DNA of 64,000 bases from Agromyces sp. CF514 (GTDB taxonomy: Bacteria > Actinomycetota > Actinomycetes > Actinomycetales > Microbacteriaceae). Every line of letters begins with the position of its first letter. Within the stretch, counting starts at the first letter, position 1. Below are positions 17,015 to 26,341 of the stretch, piece after piece. The stretch is taken from assembly GCF_900113185.1 (NCBI RefSeq), contig NZ_FOZD01000002.1, positions 868,001-932,000 on the forward strand, written 5' to 3'. Made by a program: the position numbers and the translations under genes. The notes under the pieces are model-generated. The model was not told the origin of the DNA and did not search any database. It was given only the letters and a program-made list of their open reading frames with translations.

Positions 17015-17970
17015 GCATGTCGACCGCACAGGCCACGACCGACCCGGTCGACCTCGTCGGACGTCGTGTCCACGTCAAGGTGCCCGCCACGAGCGCGAAC
17101 CTGGGCCCCGGCTTCGACACCCTCGGGCTCGCGCTCGCGCGCTACGACGAGCTCGACGTCGAGGCGATCGACGCCGCGGCCCACGAGATCGAGGTCCACG
17201 GCGTCGGCGAGGGCGAGGTGCCGCTCGACGAGACGCACCTCGTGGTGCGCGCCATCGCGCACACGTTCGCCCGCGCGGGCGTCGAACTGCCGTCCATCCG
17301 GCTCGTGGCGAACAACAGCATCCCGCACGGCCGTGGACTCGGCTCGTCGGGTGCGGCGATCGTCGCAGGCGTGGTCGCGGCATCCGGACTCCTGCAGGGC
17401 GTCGTCGACTTCAGCGCCGACGACCTCCTCGAGATCGCGACGGAGCTCGAGGGGCACCCCGACAACGTCGCGCCGGCCCTCTTCGGCGGGCTCACGATCG
17501 CGTGGGTCACCCCCGAGGGCCCGCGGCACAAGAAGCTCATCGTGCACCGCGGCGTCTCGCCGCTCGTGCTCGTGCCCGAGCACGAGATGTCGACCGCGCT
17601 CGCTCGGTCGCTGCAGCCCGAGTCGGTCCCGCACGAAGACGCCGTGTTCAACGTGTCGCGTTCGGCGCTGCTCATCGCGGCCCTGATCCAGAGCCCCGAG
17701 CTGCTGCTCCAGGCGACCGAAGACAAGCTGCACCAGAACTACCGTGCGCAGGCGATGCCCGAGACCGACCGGCTGATCCGCGAGCTGCGTGCGGCGGGCC
17801 ACCCGGCGGTGGTCTCCGGCGCCGGACCGTCGATCCTCGTGCTCGCGAGCGATCCGAGCGCACGGCTCGAGGCCATCAGGCTCGTCGAGGGCGCTGCCGA
17901 GACCGCATGGCAGCCGCTGCCGCTCGCGGTCGACTTCCTCGGCGCGACGGTCACGCCCGCGGCGGACTGA
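17011..17970 (+). CDS. thrB: Homoserine kinase
   Basis: 319 residues, GHMP kinase that phosphorylates homoserine for ThrC. The N-terminal ATSANLGPGFDTLG motif and the GHMP P-loop IPHGRGLGSSGAA (near residue 100-113) are intact, as is the C-terminal VVSGAGPSILVL glycine motif. The ATG at 17011 overlaps the thrC stop; a second Met two codons later is the alternative. It is the last gene of the lysA-hom-thrC-thrB unit before the rho promoter. Confidence 0.95.
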   Translation: MSMSTAQATTDPVDLVGRRVHVKVPATSANLGPGFDTLGLALARYDELDVEAIDAAAHEIEVHGVGEGEVPLDETHLVVRAIAHTFARAGVELPSIRLVANNSIPHGRGLGSSGAAIVAGVVAASGLLQGVVDFSADDLLEIATELEGHPDNVAPALFGGLTIAWVTPEGPRHKKLIVHRGVSPLVLVPEHEMSTALARSLQPESVPHEDAVFNVSRSALLIAALIQSPELLLQATEDKLHQNYRAQAMPETDRLIRELRAAGHPAVVSGAGPSILVLASDPSARLEAIRLVEGAAETAWQPLPLAVDFLGATVTPAAD

Positions 17971-18039
17971 CCGCGGGGAGCCGGCTCTCCGTTTCACTTC
18001 TCCACAGGCGCGTCCCGAGTCGGAGCAGCGCTCGTCGGG

Positions 18040-18048
18040 TGATAGCAT
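18040..18048 (+). promoter_or_regulatory. Extended -10 promoter of rho
   Basis: TGA-TAGCAT fits an extended -10 and lies about 178 bases before the rho start, leaving a leader of about 170 nt. The 255-bp thrB-rho gap holds nothing else recognisable; a long leader would allow autogenous control, as known for rho in other bacteria. Confidence 0.4.
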
Positions 18049-18225
18049 TGACTCGCACCCGACGAGCGACGCACCGTTTGCGTTCAACGTCGCATCGTGC
18101 AATTCCCGCAATCCCATTGCTTTCGCACTCGCGCACGTCTGCGCTTCGCGCATGACCGCTGACGCGCCGGCGACCAGCTCTCCTGGGTCGGCAGCTCTTG
18201 CCACCAGGGGAAAGGAACATACCCA

Positions 18226-20370
18226 GTGACCAACGCACCCGACCACGCCGAACAGAGCGCGGCCAACCGCACCCGCCTTTCCGCCCTGAAGGTCGCCGAG
18301 CTCCAGGAGCTCGCCTCCTCGCTCGGCATCTCCGGCGCCTCCAAGCGCCGCAAGGGCGACCTCGTCGACCTCATCGTCGAGCACCAGGCGAGCGAGACCT
18401 CGCCCGAGGCCGACGCTCCGGCCGCGCCCGAGGCGCCCGCCGAGCAGGCCCCGGCAGCCGCCGAGCAGGCTCCGGCAGCCGCCGAGCAGGCTCCGGCAGC
18501 CGAGCAGGCCCCGGCCGAGGCGCCCGCCGAGACCGTCGTCGAGGCGGCTCCCACGGAGGCGCCCGCGGCCTCCGCCCGCACGCGCCAGGGCCGTCAGCCC
18601 CGTCGTGCGACCAGCGCGACCACCGCTGCCGCCCAGCACGCGAACGCCGGCGCCTCGGGCGTCGAGCTCGTGCCCGCGGCATCCGTCGCCGACACCGACG
18701 AGGCTCGCGAGGCCGCCCGCGCTGCCGTGCGCGAGGAACTCGCCGCGGCGACCGGTGAGGCCGGTCGTACCACGCAGGCCGACGGCGAGGCCGAGCAGCC
18801 CGCCGAGCAGCCCCGCCAGGGCCGCAGCCGCAACCGCGGACGCCGCGGAGGCGAGCGCGACCGCGCCGAGCGCGCGACCGGCGACGAGCAGAAGGACGCC
18901 GACACCCAGGGCCGTCCGAACGGCAACGGCCAGCAGGGCGGCAACGCCGGCAAGGCCGACGCGCGCAAGGGCGACGAGCAGCAGCAGGGCGGCCGACAGC
19001 AGCGCGAACGCCAGGGCGCAGACGCCGACGCCAAGCAGGGCGAGAACCGCCAGCAGCAGGGTCAGCAGAACCGCGGCGGCGGCGCCGTCGACCCGCTCGA
19101 CGCCGACGGCGGCCGTCGCAACCGCTACCGCGACCGCAAGCGTCGCGGCCAGGCCGGCGGCGACGAGCTCGAGCCCGAGATCAACGACGACGACGTGCTC
19201 GTGCCCATCGCGGGCATCCTCGACGTGCTCGACAACTACGCGTTCGTGCGCACCACCGGCTACCTGCCCGGCCCGAGCGACGTCTACGTCTCGCTCGGAC
19301 AGGTCAAGAAGTACAACCTGCGCAAGGGCGACGCGGTCGTCGGCTCCATCAAGCAGCCGCGCGACGGCGAGTCCAACAGCCGCCAGAAGTACAACGCCCT
19401 CGTCAAGGTCGACTCGGTCAACGGCCAGACGATCGAGGAGTCGGGCGCGCGCGTCGAGTTCCAGAAGCTGACGCCGCTGTACCCGCAGGAGCGCCTGCGC
19501 CTCGAGACCGAGCCCACCAAGCTCACGCAGCGCATCATCGACCTCGTCGCCCCGATCGGCAAGGGCCAGCGCGGCCTCATCGTCGCGCCCCCGAAGGCGG
19601 GAAAGACGATCGTGCTGCAGCAGATCGCGAACGCCATCTCGATCAACAACCCGGAGGTCCACCTCATGGTCGTGCTCGTCGACGAGCGCCCCGAAGAGGT
19701 CACCGACATGCAGCGCACGGTGAAGGGCGAGGTCATCGCCTCGACCTTCGACCGTCCGGCCGAAGACCACACGACGGTCGCCGAGCTCGCCATCGAGCGT
19801 GCGAAGCGCCTCGTCGAGCTCGGCCACGACGTCGTCGTGCTGCTCGACTCGATCACGCGCCTCGGCCGTGCCTACAACCTGGCCGCTCCCACCTCGGGCC
19901 GCATCCTGTCGGGCGGTGTCGACGCCTCGGCCCTGTACCCGCCGAAGCGCTTCTTCGGCGCCGCGCGCAACATCGAGAACGGCGGATCGCTCACGATCCT
20001 CGCGACCGCTCTCGTCGAGACCGGCTCCAAGATGGACGATGTCATCTTCGAGGAGTTCAAGGGCACCGGCAACAGCGAGCTGCGCCTGAGCCGTCAGCTC
20101 GCCGACAAGCGCATCTTCCCGGCGGTCGACGTCAACGCGTCGTCCACGCGCCGCGAGGAGATGCTGCTGAGCCCCGACGAGGTCAAGATCACCTGGAAGC
20201 TGCGTCGCGCCCTCGCGGGCCTCGACCAGCAGCCGGCGCTCGAGGCCGTGCTGGGTCGCCTGAAGGAGACCCAGTCCAACGTCGAGTTCCTCATGCTCAT
20301 GCAGAAGTCGATGCCGGTCGGGGCCAACGGCCACGGCGCGTCGCACGCGAACGAGCACGACCACCGCTGA
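18226..20370 (+). CDS. rho: Transcription termination factor Rho, with long N-terminal insert
   Basis: 714 residues against 419 in E. coli. Order: Rho_N helical domain (about 15-50, [23 protein letters not shown]), a polar low-complexity insert (about 55-320) rich in Ala/Glu/Gln then Gly/Arg/Asn/Gln, the cold-shock RNA-binding domain (about 325-395), and the RecA-like ATPase with Walker [10 protein letters not shown] (near 458) and Walker [11 protein letters not shown] (near 538). The hexameric helicase ends transcription. Similar extended Rho proteins are known in actinobacteria, where the insert binds RNA. A 21-bp tandem repeat encodes AEQAPAA three times. The start is GTG 18226 with AAAGGA upstream; prfA follows after 7 bp. 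Confidence 0.96.
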   Translation: MTNAPDHAEQSAANRTRLSALKVAELQELASSLGISGASKRRKGDLVDLIVEHQASETSPEADAPAAPEAPAEQAPAAAEQAPAAAEQAPAAEQAPAEAPAETVVEAAPTEAPAASARTRQGRQPRRATSATTAAAQHANAGASGVELVPAASVADTDEAREAARAAVREELAAATGEAGRTTQADGEAEQPAEQPRQGRSRNRGRRGGERDRAERATGDEQKDADTQGRPNGNGQQGGNAGKADARKGDEQQQGGRQQRERQGADADAKQGENRQQQGQQNRGGGAVDPLDADGGRRNRYRDRKRRGQAGGDELEPEINDDDVLVPIAGILDVLDNYAFVRTTGYLPGPSDVYVSLGQVKKYNLRKGDAVVGSIKQPRDGESNSRQKYNALVKVDSVNGQTIEESGARVEFQKLTPLYPQERLRLETEPTKLTQRIIDLVAPIGKGQRGLIVAPPKAGKTIVLQQIANAISINNPEVHLMVVLVDERPEEVTDMQRTVKGEVIASTFDRPAEDHTTVAELAIERAKRLVELGHDVVVLLDSITRLGRAYNLAAPTSGRILSGGVDASALYPPKRFFGAARNIENGGSLTILATALVETGSKMDDVIFEEFKGTGNSELRLSRQLADKRIFPAVDVNASSTRREEMLLSPDEVKITWKLRRALAGLDQQPALEAVLGRLKETQSNVEFLMLMQKSMPVGANGHGASHANEHDHR
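18439..18501 (+). repeat. 21-bp tandem repeat inside rho (3 copies)
   Basis: Three in-frame copies of a 21-mer (18439-18459, 18460-18480, 18481-18501), differing at one C/T site, encode AEQAPAA in the polar insert of Rho. Copy number may vary between strains. Confidence 0.85.
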
Positions 20371-20377
20371 GGCATCC

Positions 20378-21454
20378 GTGTTCGAATCCGTCAAGGGCAT
20401 GCTCGTCGAGCACGGCGAGCTCCAGGAGGCGCTCGCCGACCCGGCGCTGCATGCCGACGCCGCGCGCGCGAAGAAGGTGAACCGGCGCTACGCCGAGCTC
20501 AGCCGCATCGTCGCCGCGAACACGGCCTGGCATCAGGCGCAGGAAGACCTGGCGGCCGCACGCGAACTCGCGAAAGAGGACGACGCGTTCGCCGAAGAGG
20601 TGCCCGCGCTCGAAGCCGAGCTCGCGCAGGCTCAGGAGAAGCTCCGGCGACTCCTGATCCCGCGCGACCCAGACGACGGCCGCGACGTCATCATGGAGAT
20701 CAAGGGCGGTGAGGGCGGCGCCGAGAGCGCCCTCTTCGCCGGCGACCTGCTGCGCATGTACATGCAGTACGCGCAGTCGAAGGGCTGGAAGGTCGAGCTC
20801 CTCGACCAGAACGAGTCCGACCTCGGCGGCTACAAGGACGTGCAGGTCGCGATCAAGTCGAATGCGACCGATCCCTCCCAGGGCGTCTGGGCGCACCTGA
20901 AGTACGAGGGCGGCGTGCACCGCGTGCAGCGCGTGCCCGTCACCGAGACGCAGGGCCGCATCCACACGTCGACCACGGGCGTGCTCGTCTTCCCCGAGGT
21001 CGACGAGCCCGAGGAGGTCGAGATCAACCAGAACGACCTCAAGATCGACGTGTACCGCTCGTCGGGCCCCGGCGGCCAGTCGGTGAACACGACCGACTCG
21101 GCCGTGCGCATCACCCACCTGCCCACCGGCATCGTGGTGTCGATGCAGAACGAGAAGTCGCAGCTGCAGAACCGAGAGGCGGCGATGCGCGTGCTTCGCG
21201 CCCGCATCCTCGCGCGCCAGCAGGAGGAGCTCGACGCTGCGGCATCCGATGCGCGCAAGTCGCAGATCCGCTCGATGGATCGCTCCGAGCGCATCCGCAC
21301 CTACAACTTCCCCGAGAACCGCATCGCCGACCACCGCACCGGCTACAAGGCGTACAACCTCGACCAGGTCATGAACGGCGCGCTCGAGCCGATCATCGAG
21401 TCGGCCATCCAGGCCGACGAAGAGGCGCAGCTCGCGGGCCTCGGCGACGACTGA
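20378..21454 (+). CDS. prfA: Peptide chain release factor 1
   Basis: 358 residues, class I release factor for UAA/UAG. The stop-codon-reading PXT motif is PVT (in [10 protein letters not shown], near 186-190) and the peptidyl-hydrolysis GGQ motif is in [10 protein letters not shown] (near 230). The GTG start at 20378 lies 7 bp after the rho stop, so the two are probably co-transcribed. Its usual neighbour prmC, which methylates the GGQ glutamine, is present but displaced by about 1.8 kb by cysE/cysK. A strong terminator follows. Confidence 0.96.
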   Translation: MFESVKGMLVEHGELQEALADPALHADAARAKKVNRRYAELSRIVAANTAWHQAQEDLAAARELAKEDDAFAEEVPALEAELAQAQEKLRRLLIPRDPDDGRDVIMEIKGGEGGAESALFAGDLLRMYMQYAQSKGWKVELLDQNESDLGGYKDVQVAIKSNATDPSQGVWAHLKYEGGVHRVQRVPVTETQGRIHTSTTGVLVFPEVDEPEEVEINQNDLKIDVYRSSGPGGQSVNTTDSAVRITHLPTGIVVSMQNEKSQLQNREAAMRVLRARILARQQEELDAAASDARKSQIRSMDRSERIRTYNFPENRIADHRTGYKAYNLDQVMNGALEPIIESAIQADEEAQLAGLGDD

Positions 21455-21494
21455 GGCACGACACGAAGCACCCCTCGCCGCAGCAGCGGTGAAC

Positions 21495-21533
21495 GACGAA
21501 GGGGCGGATGCCGGCGGCATCCGCCCCTTCGTC
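21495..21533. terminator. Hairpin terminator after prfA
   Basis: An 18-bp perfect stem (21495-21512 with 21516-21533) with a 3-nt loop. It contains the genome-wide word GGATGCC/GGCATCC in its arms. It lies 40 bases after prfA. Confidence 0.85.
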
Positions 21534-21597
21534 ATATCTGCCGTTCGAGCGCGAACGGATCGCACCGCCCGCCTTGCGCACGCGGAGGAGATTCGCG

Positions 21598-21655
21598 CCG
21601 GCGGAGGACGGATCCTGCGAGCGCGACCTCCTGTCGCGCGATGCTCCTCCGCCGG
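21598..21655 (-). terminator. Nested hairpin downstream of cysE
   Basis: An outer 10-bp perfect stem (21598-21607 with 21646-21655) encloses an inner 7-bp hairpin (21621-21627 with 21633-21639). It begins 17 bases past the cysE stop and probably ends the cysK-cysE transcript. A separate 6-bp hairpin lies at 21542-21557. Confidence 0.5.
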
Positions 21656-21671
21656 GATGGCCCGGGCGCGC

Positions 21672-22250
21672 TCAGATGTGCCAGTCGTGCACGCCGCGCG
21701 ACGAGTCGGCCGCGGCGGCGCTCAGCGGGCGCGGCACGGCGGGAACGCCGACGAGCAGCGAGTGCGGGGGAGCGCTGCGCGTGACGACCGCGTTGGCGCC
21801 GACCGCGCTCCACTCGCCGATCGTGATGTCGCCGAGCACCTTGGCGCCCGCCCCGACCGTGACGCCGTCGCCGAGCGTCGGATGCCGCTTCGTGCCCGGC
21901 GCGGTGTGACGGGGCGCCTTGCCGCCGAGCGTGACGCCGTGGTACAGCATGCAGTCGTCGCCGATGATCGCGGTCTCGCCGATCACGACGCCCATGCCGT
22001 GGTCGATGAAGAAGCGTCGGCCGATGGTCGCGCCGGGGTGGATCTCGATGCCGGTGAGAAAGCGCGTGAGCTGCGAGATCACCCGGGCCGGGAACCGGAA
22101 TCCGGCGACCCAGAGCCGGTTGGTCAGTCGTGAGGCCCACACCGCGTGCAGGCCCGAGTACACGAAGAAGACCTCGAGATCGCTGCGTGCGGCTGGGTCG
22201 TGCACACGAGCGGTCGCGAGGTCTTCTCTCAGTCGGGAGAAGATGCTCAC
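21672..22250 (-). CDS. cysE: Serine O-acetyltransferase
   Basis: 192 residues, short actinobacterial form. It acetylates serine from acetyl-CoA, the first step of cysteine synthesis. A helical N terminus (about 1-60) is followed by left-handed beta-helix hexapeptide repeats (about 65-165, [24 protein letters not shown] onward). The catalytic His lies in the DHGMG region. The protein ends in Ile (WHI), the residue that in known cysteine synthase complexes inserts into the CysK active site. Start: GTG 22250, 4 bases after the cysK stop, so translation is probably coupled; a longer frame overlapping cysK is less likely. Confidence 0.93.
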   Translation of the reverse strand: MSIFSRLREDLATARVHDPAARSDLEVFFVYSGLHAVWASRLTNRLWVAGFRFPARVISQLTRFLTGIEIHPGATIGRRFFIDHGMGVVIGETAIIGDDCMLYHGVTLGGKAPRHTAPGTKRHPTLGDGVTVGAGAKVLGDITIGEWSAVGANAVVTRSAPPHSLLVGVPAVPRPLSAAAADSSRGVHDWHI

Positions 22251-22254
22251 CCGA

Positions 22255-23190
22255 TCAGTCAAGCAGACCTTCGTACAGCACGGTCGACAGGTAGCGCTCA
22301 CCGTAGCTCGCGAGGATCACGACGATGGTCTTGCCGGCGTTCTCGGGGCGCTTCGCGACCTGGATCGCGGCGTAGACGGTGGCGCCGGACGAGATGCCGC
22401 CGAGGATGCCCTCTTCGGTGCCGAGCAGGCGCGCGGTGGCGACGGCCTGGTCGATGTTGACGTCGAAGATCTCGTCGTAGACCTCGCGGTCGAGGATCTC
22501 GGGCACGAAGTTCGCGCCGATGCCCTGGATCTTGTGGGGTCCGGGGGCGCCGCCGTTCAGGATGGGGGACTCCTCGGGCTCGACGCCGATGACCTGCACC
22601 TCGGGCTTGCGATCCTTGAGCACCTGGCCGACGCCCGAGATGGTGCCGCCCGTGCCGATGCCGGAGATGAAGATGTCGACGCCGCCGTCGGTGTCGGCCC
22701 AGATCTCCTCGGCGGTCGTTCGACGGTGGATCTCGACGTTGGCCTGGTTCGCGAACTGCTTGGCGAGCACCGCGCCGGGGGTCTCGGCGGCGATCTGCTC
22801 GGCGCGTGCGACGGCGCCCTTCATGCCCTCGGAGCCGGGCGTGAGCACGAGCTGCGCGCCGTAGGCCTTGAGGAGCGCCTTGCGCTCGGCCGACATGGTC
22901 TCGGGCATCGCGAGGATGACCTTGTAGCCGCGCGCCGCGCCGACCATGGCGAGGGCGATGCCGGTGTTTCCGCTGGTGCCCTCGACGATGGTGCCGCCGG
23001 CGGCGAGCTCGCCCGACGCCTCCGCGGCGTCGACGATGGCGATGCCGAGGCGGTCCTTGACGCTCGCGGAGGGGTTGTAGAACTCGAGCTTGCCGAGCAC
23101 GGTGGCGCCTGCACCCTCGGTGACGCGGTTCAGGCGCACGAGCGGGGTGCGACCGAAGGCCTCGGTGATGTTGTCGAAGATCTGGGCCAT
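22255..23190 (-). CDS. cysK: Cysteine synthase A (O-acetylserine sulfhydrylase)
   Basis: 311 residues, PLP fold-type II enzyme making cysteine from O-acetylserine and sulfide. The PLP lysine is in NPSASVKDR (near residue 46), the substrate loop is TSGNTG (near 72) and the phosphate-binding loop is GTGGTISG (near 180). Length and motifs are canonical. The ATG at 23190 has GAGAGGAAG upstream. It is followed at once by cysE in the same transcript; the two proteins are known to form a complex. The pair is inserted between prfA and prmC, which are adjacent in many bacteria. Confidence 0.95.
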   Translation of the reverse strand: MAQIFDNITEAFGRTPLVRLNRVTEGAGATVLGKLEFYNPSASVKDRLGIAIVDAAEASGELAAGGTIVEGTSGNTGIALAMVGAARGYKVILAMPETMSAERKALLKAYGAQLVLTPGSEGMKGAVARAEQIAAETPGAVLAKQFANQANVEIHRRTTAEEIWADTDGGVDIFISGIGTGGTISGVGQVLKDRKPEVQVIGVEPEESPILNGGAPGPHKIQGIGANFVPEILDREVYDEIFDVNIDQAVATARLLGTEEGILGGISSGATVYAAIQVAKRPENAGKTIVVILASYGERYLSTVLYEGLLD

Positions 23191-23273
23191 GGGTGGGCTT
23201 CCTCTCGGGTGTGGGTGCGTCGGCGGACGCCGTCGCCAAGCCTAGGGCGGGGGTTCTCCGGGGTCACGTGCAT

Positions 23274-23279
23274 TACATT
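23274..23279 (+). promoter_or_regulatory. -10 element giving a leaderless prmC transcript
   Basis: TACATT ends 7 bases before the A of the prmC ATG (23287), so transcription would begin at the start codon. There is no Shine-Dalgarno before that ATG. Confidence 0.45.
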
Positions 23280-23286
23280 CCATTTC

Positions 23287-24171
23287 ATGGATGAACGGAT
23301 GCCGCAGCCCGCCGAGGACCGTTCGGCCCGGGGCGTTCGCGAGGCGGTCGTCGCCCGACTGCAGGCGGCGGGCGTGCCCGACGCCGAGGTCGACGCCGAG
23401 CTGCTGATGGGGCACGTGCTCGGGCTCTCGCGAGGCGGCGTGCAGGCGCGCCTCATCATGGGCGGCGAACTGGGCGAGGCGGATGCCGCGGAGCTGGCCG
23501 CGCTCGTCGAGCGCCGCGCCGCGCGGGAGCCGTTGCAGCACATCACGGGGCGGGCGCCGTTCCGGCTGCTCGACCTGCTCGTGGGTCCGGGCGTGCTCGT
23601 GCCCCGTCCCGAGACCGAGGTGGTCGCGCAGCTCGCGATCGACGCGCTGCGGGCGGTGCCGGCCGAGGCGCCGATCGCGGTGGATCTCGGCACGGGCAGC
23701 GGGGCGCTCGCGCTGGCGCTCGCGACCGAGGTGCCGCACGCACGCGTGCACGCGGTCGAACTCTCGCCCGAGGCGGCGGCCTGGGCGCGGCGCAACATCG
23801 ACGAGGTCGGGGCCGATGTCGACCTGGTCGTGGGCGACCTCGCCGATGCACTGCCCGAGCTCGACGGCCGGGTCTCGGTGGTGGTGTCGAATCCGCCCTA
23901 CGTTCCGGCGGCCGAGCTGCCGCACGACGTCGAGGTGCTCGTGCACGATCCCGAGGTCGCGCTCTACGGCGGCGACGACGGGCTCGACGTGATCCGGGCG
24001 CTGTCGGTGCGCGCGTTCGCTCTGCTGCACCCGGGCGGCACGCTCGTGTTCGAGCACTTCGAGACGCAGTCCGCGGCGATCGCGGAACTGCTGCGCGCCG
24101 ACGGCTGGCGGGCGATCTCGCACCACCGCGACCTGACGGGGCGCGATCGGGCGACGACGGCGACGCGCTGA
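23287..24171 (+). CDS. prmC: Release factor glutamine N5-methyltransferase
   Basis: 294 residues. It methylates the glutamine of the GGQ motif in PrfA/PrfB using S-adenosylmethionine. An N-terminal helical domain (about 1-80) precedes the Rossmann methyltransferase with AVDLGTGSGALALALA (near 130-145) and the catalytic SNPPYVP motif (near 201-207). The start is the ATG at 23287; no ribosome site is present, and a -10 box at the right distance suggests a leaderless mRNA. It is divergent from cysK. The stop codon lies in a 16-bp tandem repeat. Confidence 0.94.
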   Translation: MDERMPQPAEDRSARGVREAVVARLQAAGVPDAEVDAELLMGHVLGLSRGGVQARLIMGGELGEADAAELAALVERRAAREPLQHITGRAPFRLLDLLVGPGVLVPRPETEVVAQLAIDALRAVPAEAPIAVDLGTGSGALALALATEVPHARVHAVELSPEAAAWARRNIDEVGADVDLVVGDLADALPELDGRVSVVVSNPPYVPAAELPHDVEVLVHDPEVALYGGDDGLDVIRALSVRAFALLHPGGTLVFEHFETQSAAIAELLRADGWRAISHHRDLTGRDRATTATR

Positions 24172-24216
24172 CGCGGCGAATCGCTGACGCGGCGAAGCGC
24201 TGACGCGACGGTCGAC
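24169..24216. repeat. 16-bp tandem repeat over the prmC stop
   Basis: Copies at 24169-24184 and 24185-24200 differ by one base; 24201-24216 is a degenerate third copy. Each begins with TGACGCG, so the prmC stop codon itself is the start of the first unit. Confidence 0.75.
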
Positions 24217-24237
24217 GGCTGCGCGGCATCCGTCGGC

Positions 24238-25281
24238 TCAGCCTCGACGCTGGGCGCGCTCCTGCTCGCGGGCCTCTCGCTCGTGGGCACGCTCGGACCG
24301 CTCCCTCGCGCGCTTGACGGCCTCTCGTTCGCGCTTCTGCGCCTCGCGCAGCACCTTCTCGGCCTCGCGCACGCCCTTCTCGGCTTCGCGCCTGGCCTTC
24401 GCCGCCTCGCGCACCTCGGGATCGCGCGGGGGGTCGAGGGCGAGCATGGCCGAGTCGGCTGCCGCGGCATCCGCCCCATCGGGCCTGCCCTCGCCGCCGT
24501 GCCGCTCGACGTACGTCTCGATGCCGTCGAGGATGCGTGAGAGGCCGAACACGAAGTCGGGCGCGGAGTCGGGCGCCGGGTCGTCGGCACCGCTCGGCTC
24601 GGCGTACGAACCGGCCTGGAAGAGCGGCGCGAGGTCGGGGAACCGCTCGGGCGTGACGAGCTCCATGAGCGCGCTGAGCGACTGCTCGCCCGTCGCCTCC
24701 GCGATGGCGCCGGCGGCCGCCGCGGCCGCGATGTCCCGATCCTGGGCGCTCGTGGCGCGCGCGTAGCTCGTGCAGAGCAGCAACGTCGCCATCTTCTCGC
24801 CGTCATCGAGCGGCAGGTCCCGCACCTCCCGCAGGAACCAGTCGACGATCATGAGCGAGTTCGGCGTGAGCGGCGCGCCGGAGACGGGGATGTCGACGAG
24901 CCACGGATGCCGCTGGTAGCCGGCCCTGATGCCGAGCACCCATGCGGTGACGCCGTCGCGCCATCCGCGTTCGAGGCTCGCGTCGGGCACCGGCAGCTCG
25001 CTCGCGGCCTCCTGCATGAGCAGCACGAGGTCGTCCTTGCTCGTCACGTACCGGTACAGCGACATGGTCGTGAAGCCGAGCGTCGACGCGACCCGGCTCA
25101 TCGAGACCGCGCCGAGGCCCTCCGAGTCGGCGATCTCGATGGCGACCTCGACGATGCGCTCGATCGAGAGCTCGCGTTTCGGCCCCCGCTGCGGGTGGGC
25201 TGCGACGCCCCACGCGAGCGCGATGCCGCGGGGGAGTTCGGGGTCTGGTCGCTGCTCGGGACCCGGTTCGGCCATGGACAT
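24238..25281 (-). CDS. TetR family repressor with C-terminal coiled coil
   Basis: 347 residues, longer than usual (about 200-240). The DNA-binding helix-turn-helix is at about 38-85 (SIERIVEVAIEIADSEG, then FTTMSLYRYVTSKDDLV), followed by a TetR_C ligand-binding domain to about 230, and a tail (about 285-347) that is almost entirely Arg/Glu/Lys/Ala and predicted coiled coil. It is divergent from an ABC exporter with an operator-like palindrome inside the shared promoter, so it very probably represses the exporter and itself and responds to an exported drug. Start: ATG 25281; a second Met two codons later is possible. Confidence 0.9.
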   Translation of the reverse strand: MSMAEPGPEQRPDPELPRGIALAWGVAAHPQRGPKRELSIERIVEVAIEIADSEGLGAVSMSRVASTLGFTTMSLYRYVTSKDDLVLLMQEAASELPVPDASLERGWRDGVTAWVLGIRAGYQRHPWLVDIPVSGAPLTPNSLMIVDWFLREVRDLPLDDGEKMATLLLCTSYARATSAQDRDIAAAAAAGAIAEATGEQSLSALMELVTPERFPDLAPLFQAGSYAEPSGADDPAPDSAPDFVFGLSRILDGIETYVERHGGEGRPDGADAAAADSAMLALDPPRDPEVREAAKARREAEKGVREAEKVLREAQKREREAVKRARERSERAHEREAREQERAQRRG

Positions 25282-25295
25282 CCGTTCGCTCGGTG

Positions 25296-25323
25296 TTGAC
25301 GACAGTCTAGAACTGTGTATTAC
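25296..25323 (+). promoter_or_regulatory. Promoter of the ABC exporter genes
   Basis: TTGACG (25296-25301), 16-bp spacer, TATTAC (25318-25323). The local sequence is far more AT-rich than its surroundings. The spacer holds the palindrome at 25302-25316. Confidence 0.6.
25302..25316. promoter_or_regulatory. Candidate TetR operator
   Basis: ACAGT-CTAGA-ACTGT, an inverted repeat with 5-bp arms, fills the spacer of the exporter promoter and overlaps the -10 of the tetR promoter. A second AACTGT/ACAGTT pairing links 25311-25316 with 25347-25352. One bound repressor could block both directions. Confidence 0.55.
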
Positions 25324-25331
25324 TAAAACAA
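25304..25331 (-). promoter_or_regulatory. Promoter of tetR
   Basis: On the minus strand: TTGTTT (25331-25326), 16-bp spacer, TAGACT (25309-25304), leading towards the tetR ATG at 25281. It overlaps the divergent exporter promoter. Confidence 0.55.
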
Positions 25332-25399
25332 CCATGTATGCCATAAACAGTTTGCGTCGCACGCAGAACCGCGTCGCAGGCCAGACGATCGGAGACACC

Positions 25400-26341
25400 A
25401 TGCCACTCGCCATCGACGCTCGCGGGCTCCGCAAGCGCTTCGGTCGCACCGAGGTGCTCGAAGGCCTCGACCTCGCCGTCCAGGCGGGCACGATCTTCGC
25501 CCTGCTCGGGCCCAACGGGGCAGGCAAGACCACGACCATCAACATCCTCACGACGCTCGTGCGACCCGACGAGGGCACCGCCTCGGTCGCCGGCCACGAC
25601 GTGCGCTCGCGGCCAGACGAGGTACGCCGCCGCATCAGCCTCACCGGGCAGTCGGCCGCGGTCGACGAGGTGCTCACGGGCACCGAGAACCTCGTCATGC
25701 TCGGCCGGCTCTCGGGTCTGTCCGCACGGGGCGCGCGGGTCCGCGCGGCCGAGCTCCTCGAGCGTTTCGACCTCGCGGATGCCGCGGGCCGCCGCGTCGG
25801 CACCTACTCGGGCGGCATGCGGCGACGCCTCGACCTCGCGCTCAGCCTCGTCGTGCCGGTGCCGGTGATCTTCCTCGACGAGCCGACCACCGGACTCGAC
25901 ACGCGCAGCAGGCAGGAGTTGTGGTCCGTCATCCGATCGCTCGCCGACGACGGGGCCACCGTGTTCCTCACGACGCAGTACCTCGAGGAGGCCGACCGCC
26001 TCGCCGACCGTGTCGCCGTGATCGATCGCGGCCGGATCGCGGCGGAGGGCACCGCCGACGAGCTCAAGGCCAGGATCGGGGGAGAGGTCGTCGAACTGCG
26101 CGACGCCGCGGGCACCCTGCTGGCCGAGCTGCCCACCGACGGCACCGTGCACGGTCTCCGCGCCGCGGTCGAGCAGGTCGACCGCCTCCCGGCGTCGGCG
26201 GCGGCCGGGGCGACGGTCTCGATCAGGCGCCCCAGCCTCGACGACGTGTTCCTCGCCATCACCGGCCGCGACGCGGCATCCGCCATCGAGGACCCTGCCC
26301 AAGACGGCCGCCGCCGTACCGAACTCCAGGAAGTGAAGTGA
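25400..26341 (+). CDS. ABC-2 type exporter ATP-binding protein (DrrA-like)
   Basis: 313 residues. ATPase of a drug/lipid-type ABC-2 exporter: Walker A GPNGAGKTT (near residue 37-45), signature YSGGMRRRLD (near 137), Walker B VIFLDEPTTGLD, and a C-terminal extension (about 215-313) typical of DrrA-type subunits. The ATG at 25400 has GGAG 5 bases upstream; an earlier in-frame ATG at 25334 lies within the promoter region. The stop overlaps the permease start by 4 bp. Regulation by the divergent TetR protein is likely. Confidence 0.9.
   Translation: MPLAIDARGLRKRFGRTEVLEGLDLAVQAGTIFALLGPNGAGKTTTINILTTLVRPDEGTASVAGHDVRSRPDEVRRRISLTGQSAAVDEVLTGTENLVMLGRLSGLSARGARVRAAELLERFDLADAAGRRVGTYSGGMRRRLDLALSLVVPVPVIFLDEPTTGLDTRSRQELWSVIRSLADDGATVFLTTQYLEEADRLADRVAVIDRGRIAAEGTADELKARIGGEVVELRDAAGTLLAELPTDGTVHGLRAAVEQVDRLPASAAAGATVSIRRPSLDDVFLAITGRDAASAIEDPAQDGRRRTELQEVK

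Noticed and set aside
17971..18225. T-box or threonine attenuator between thrB and rho
   Set aside because: It lies after the thr genes, and I see neither a T-box sequence nor a run of Thr/Ile codons with a competing terminator.
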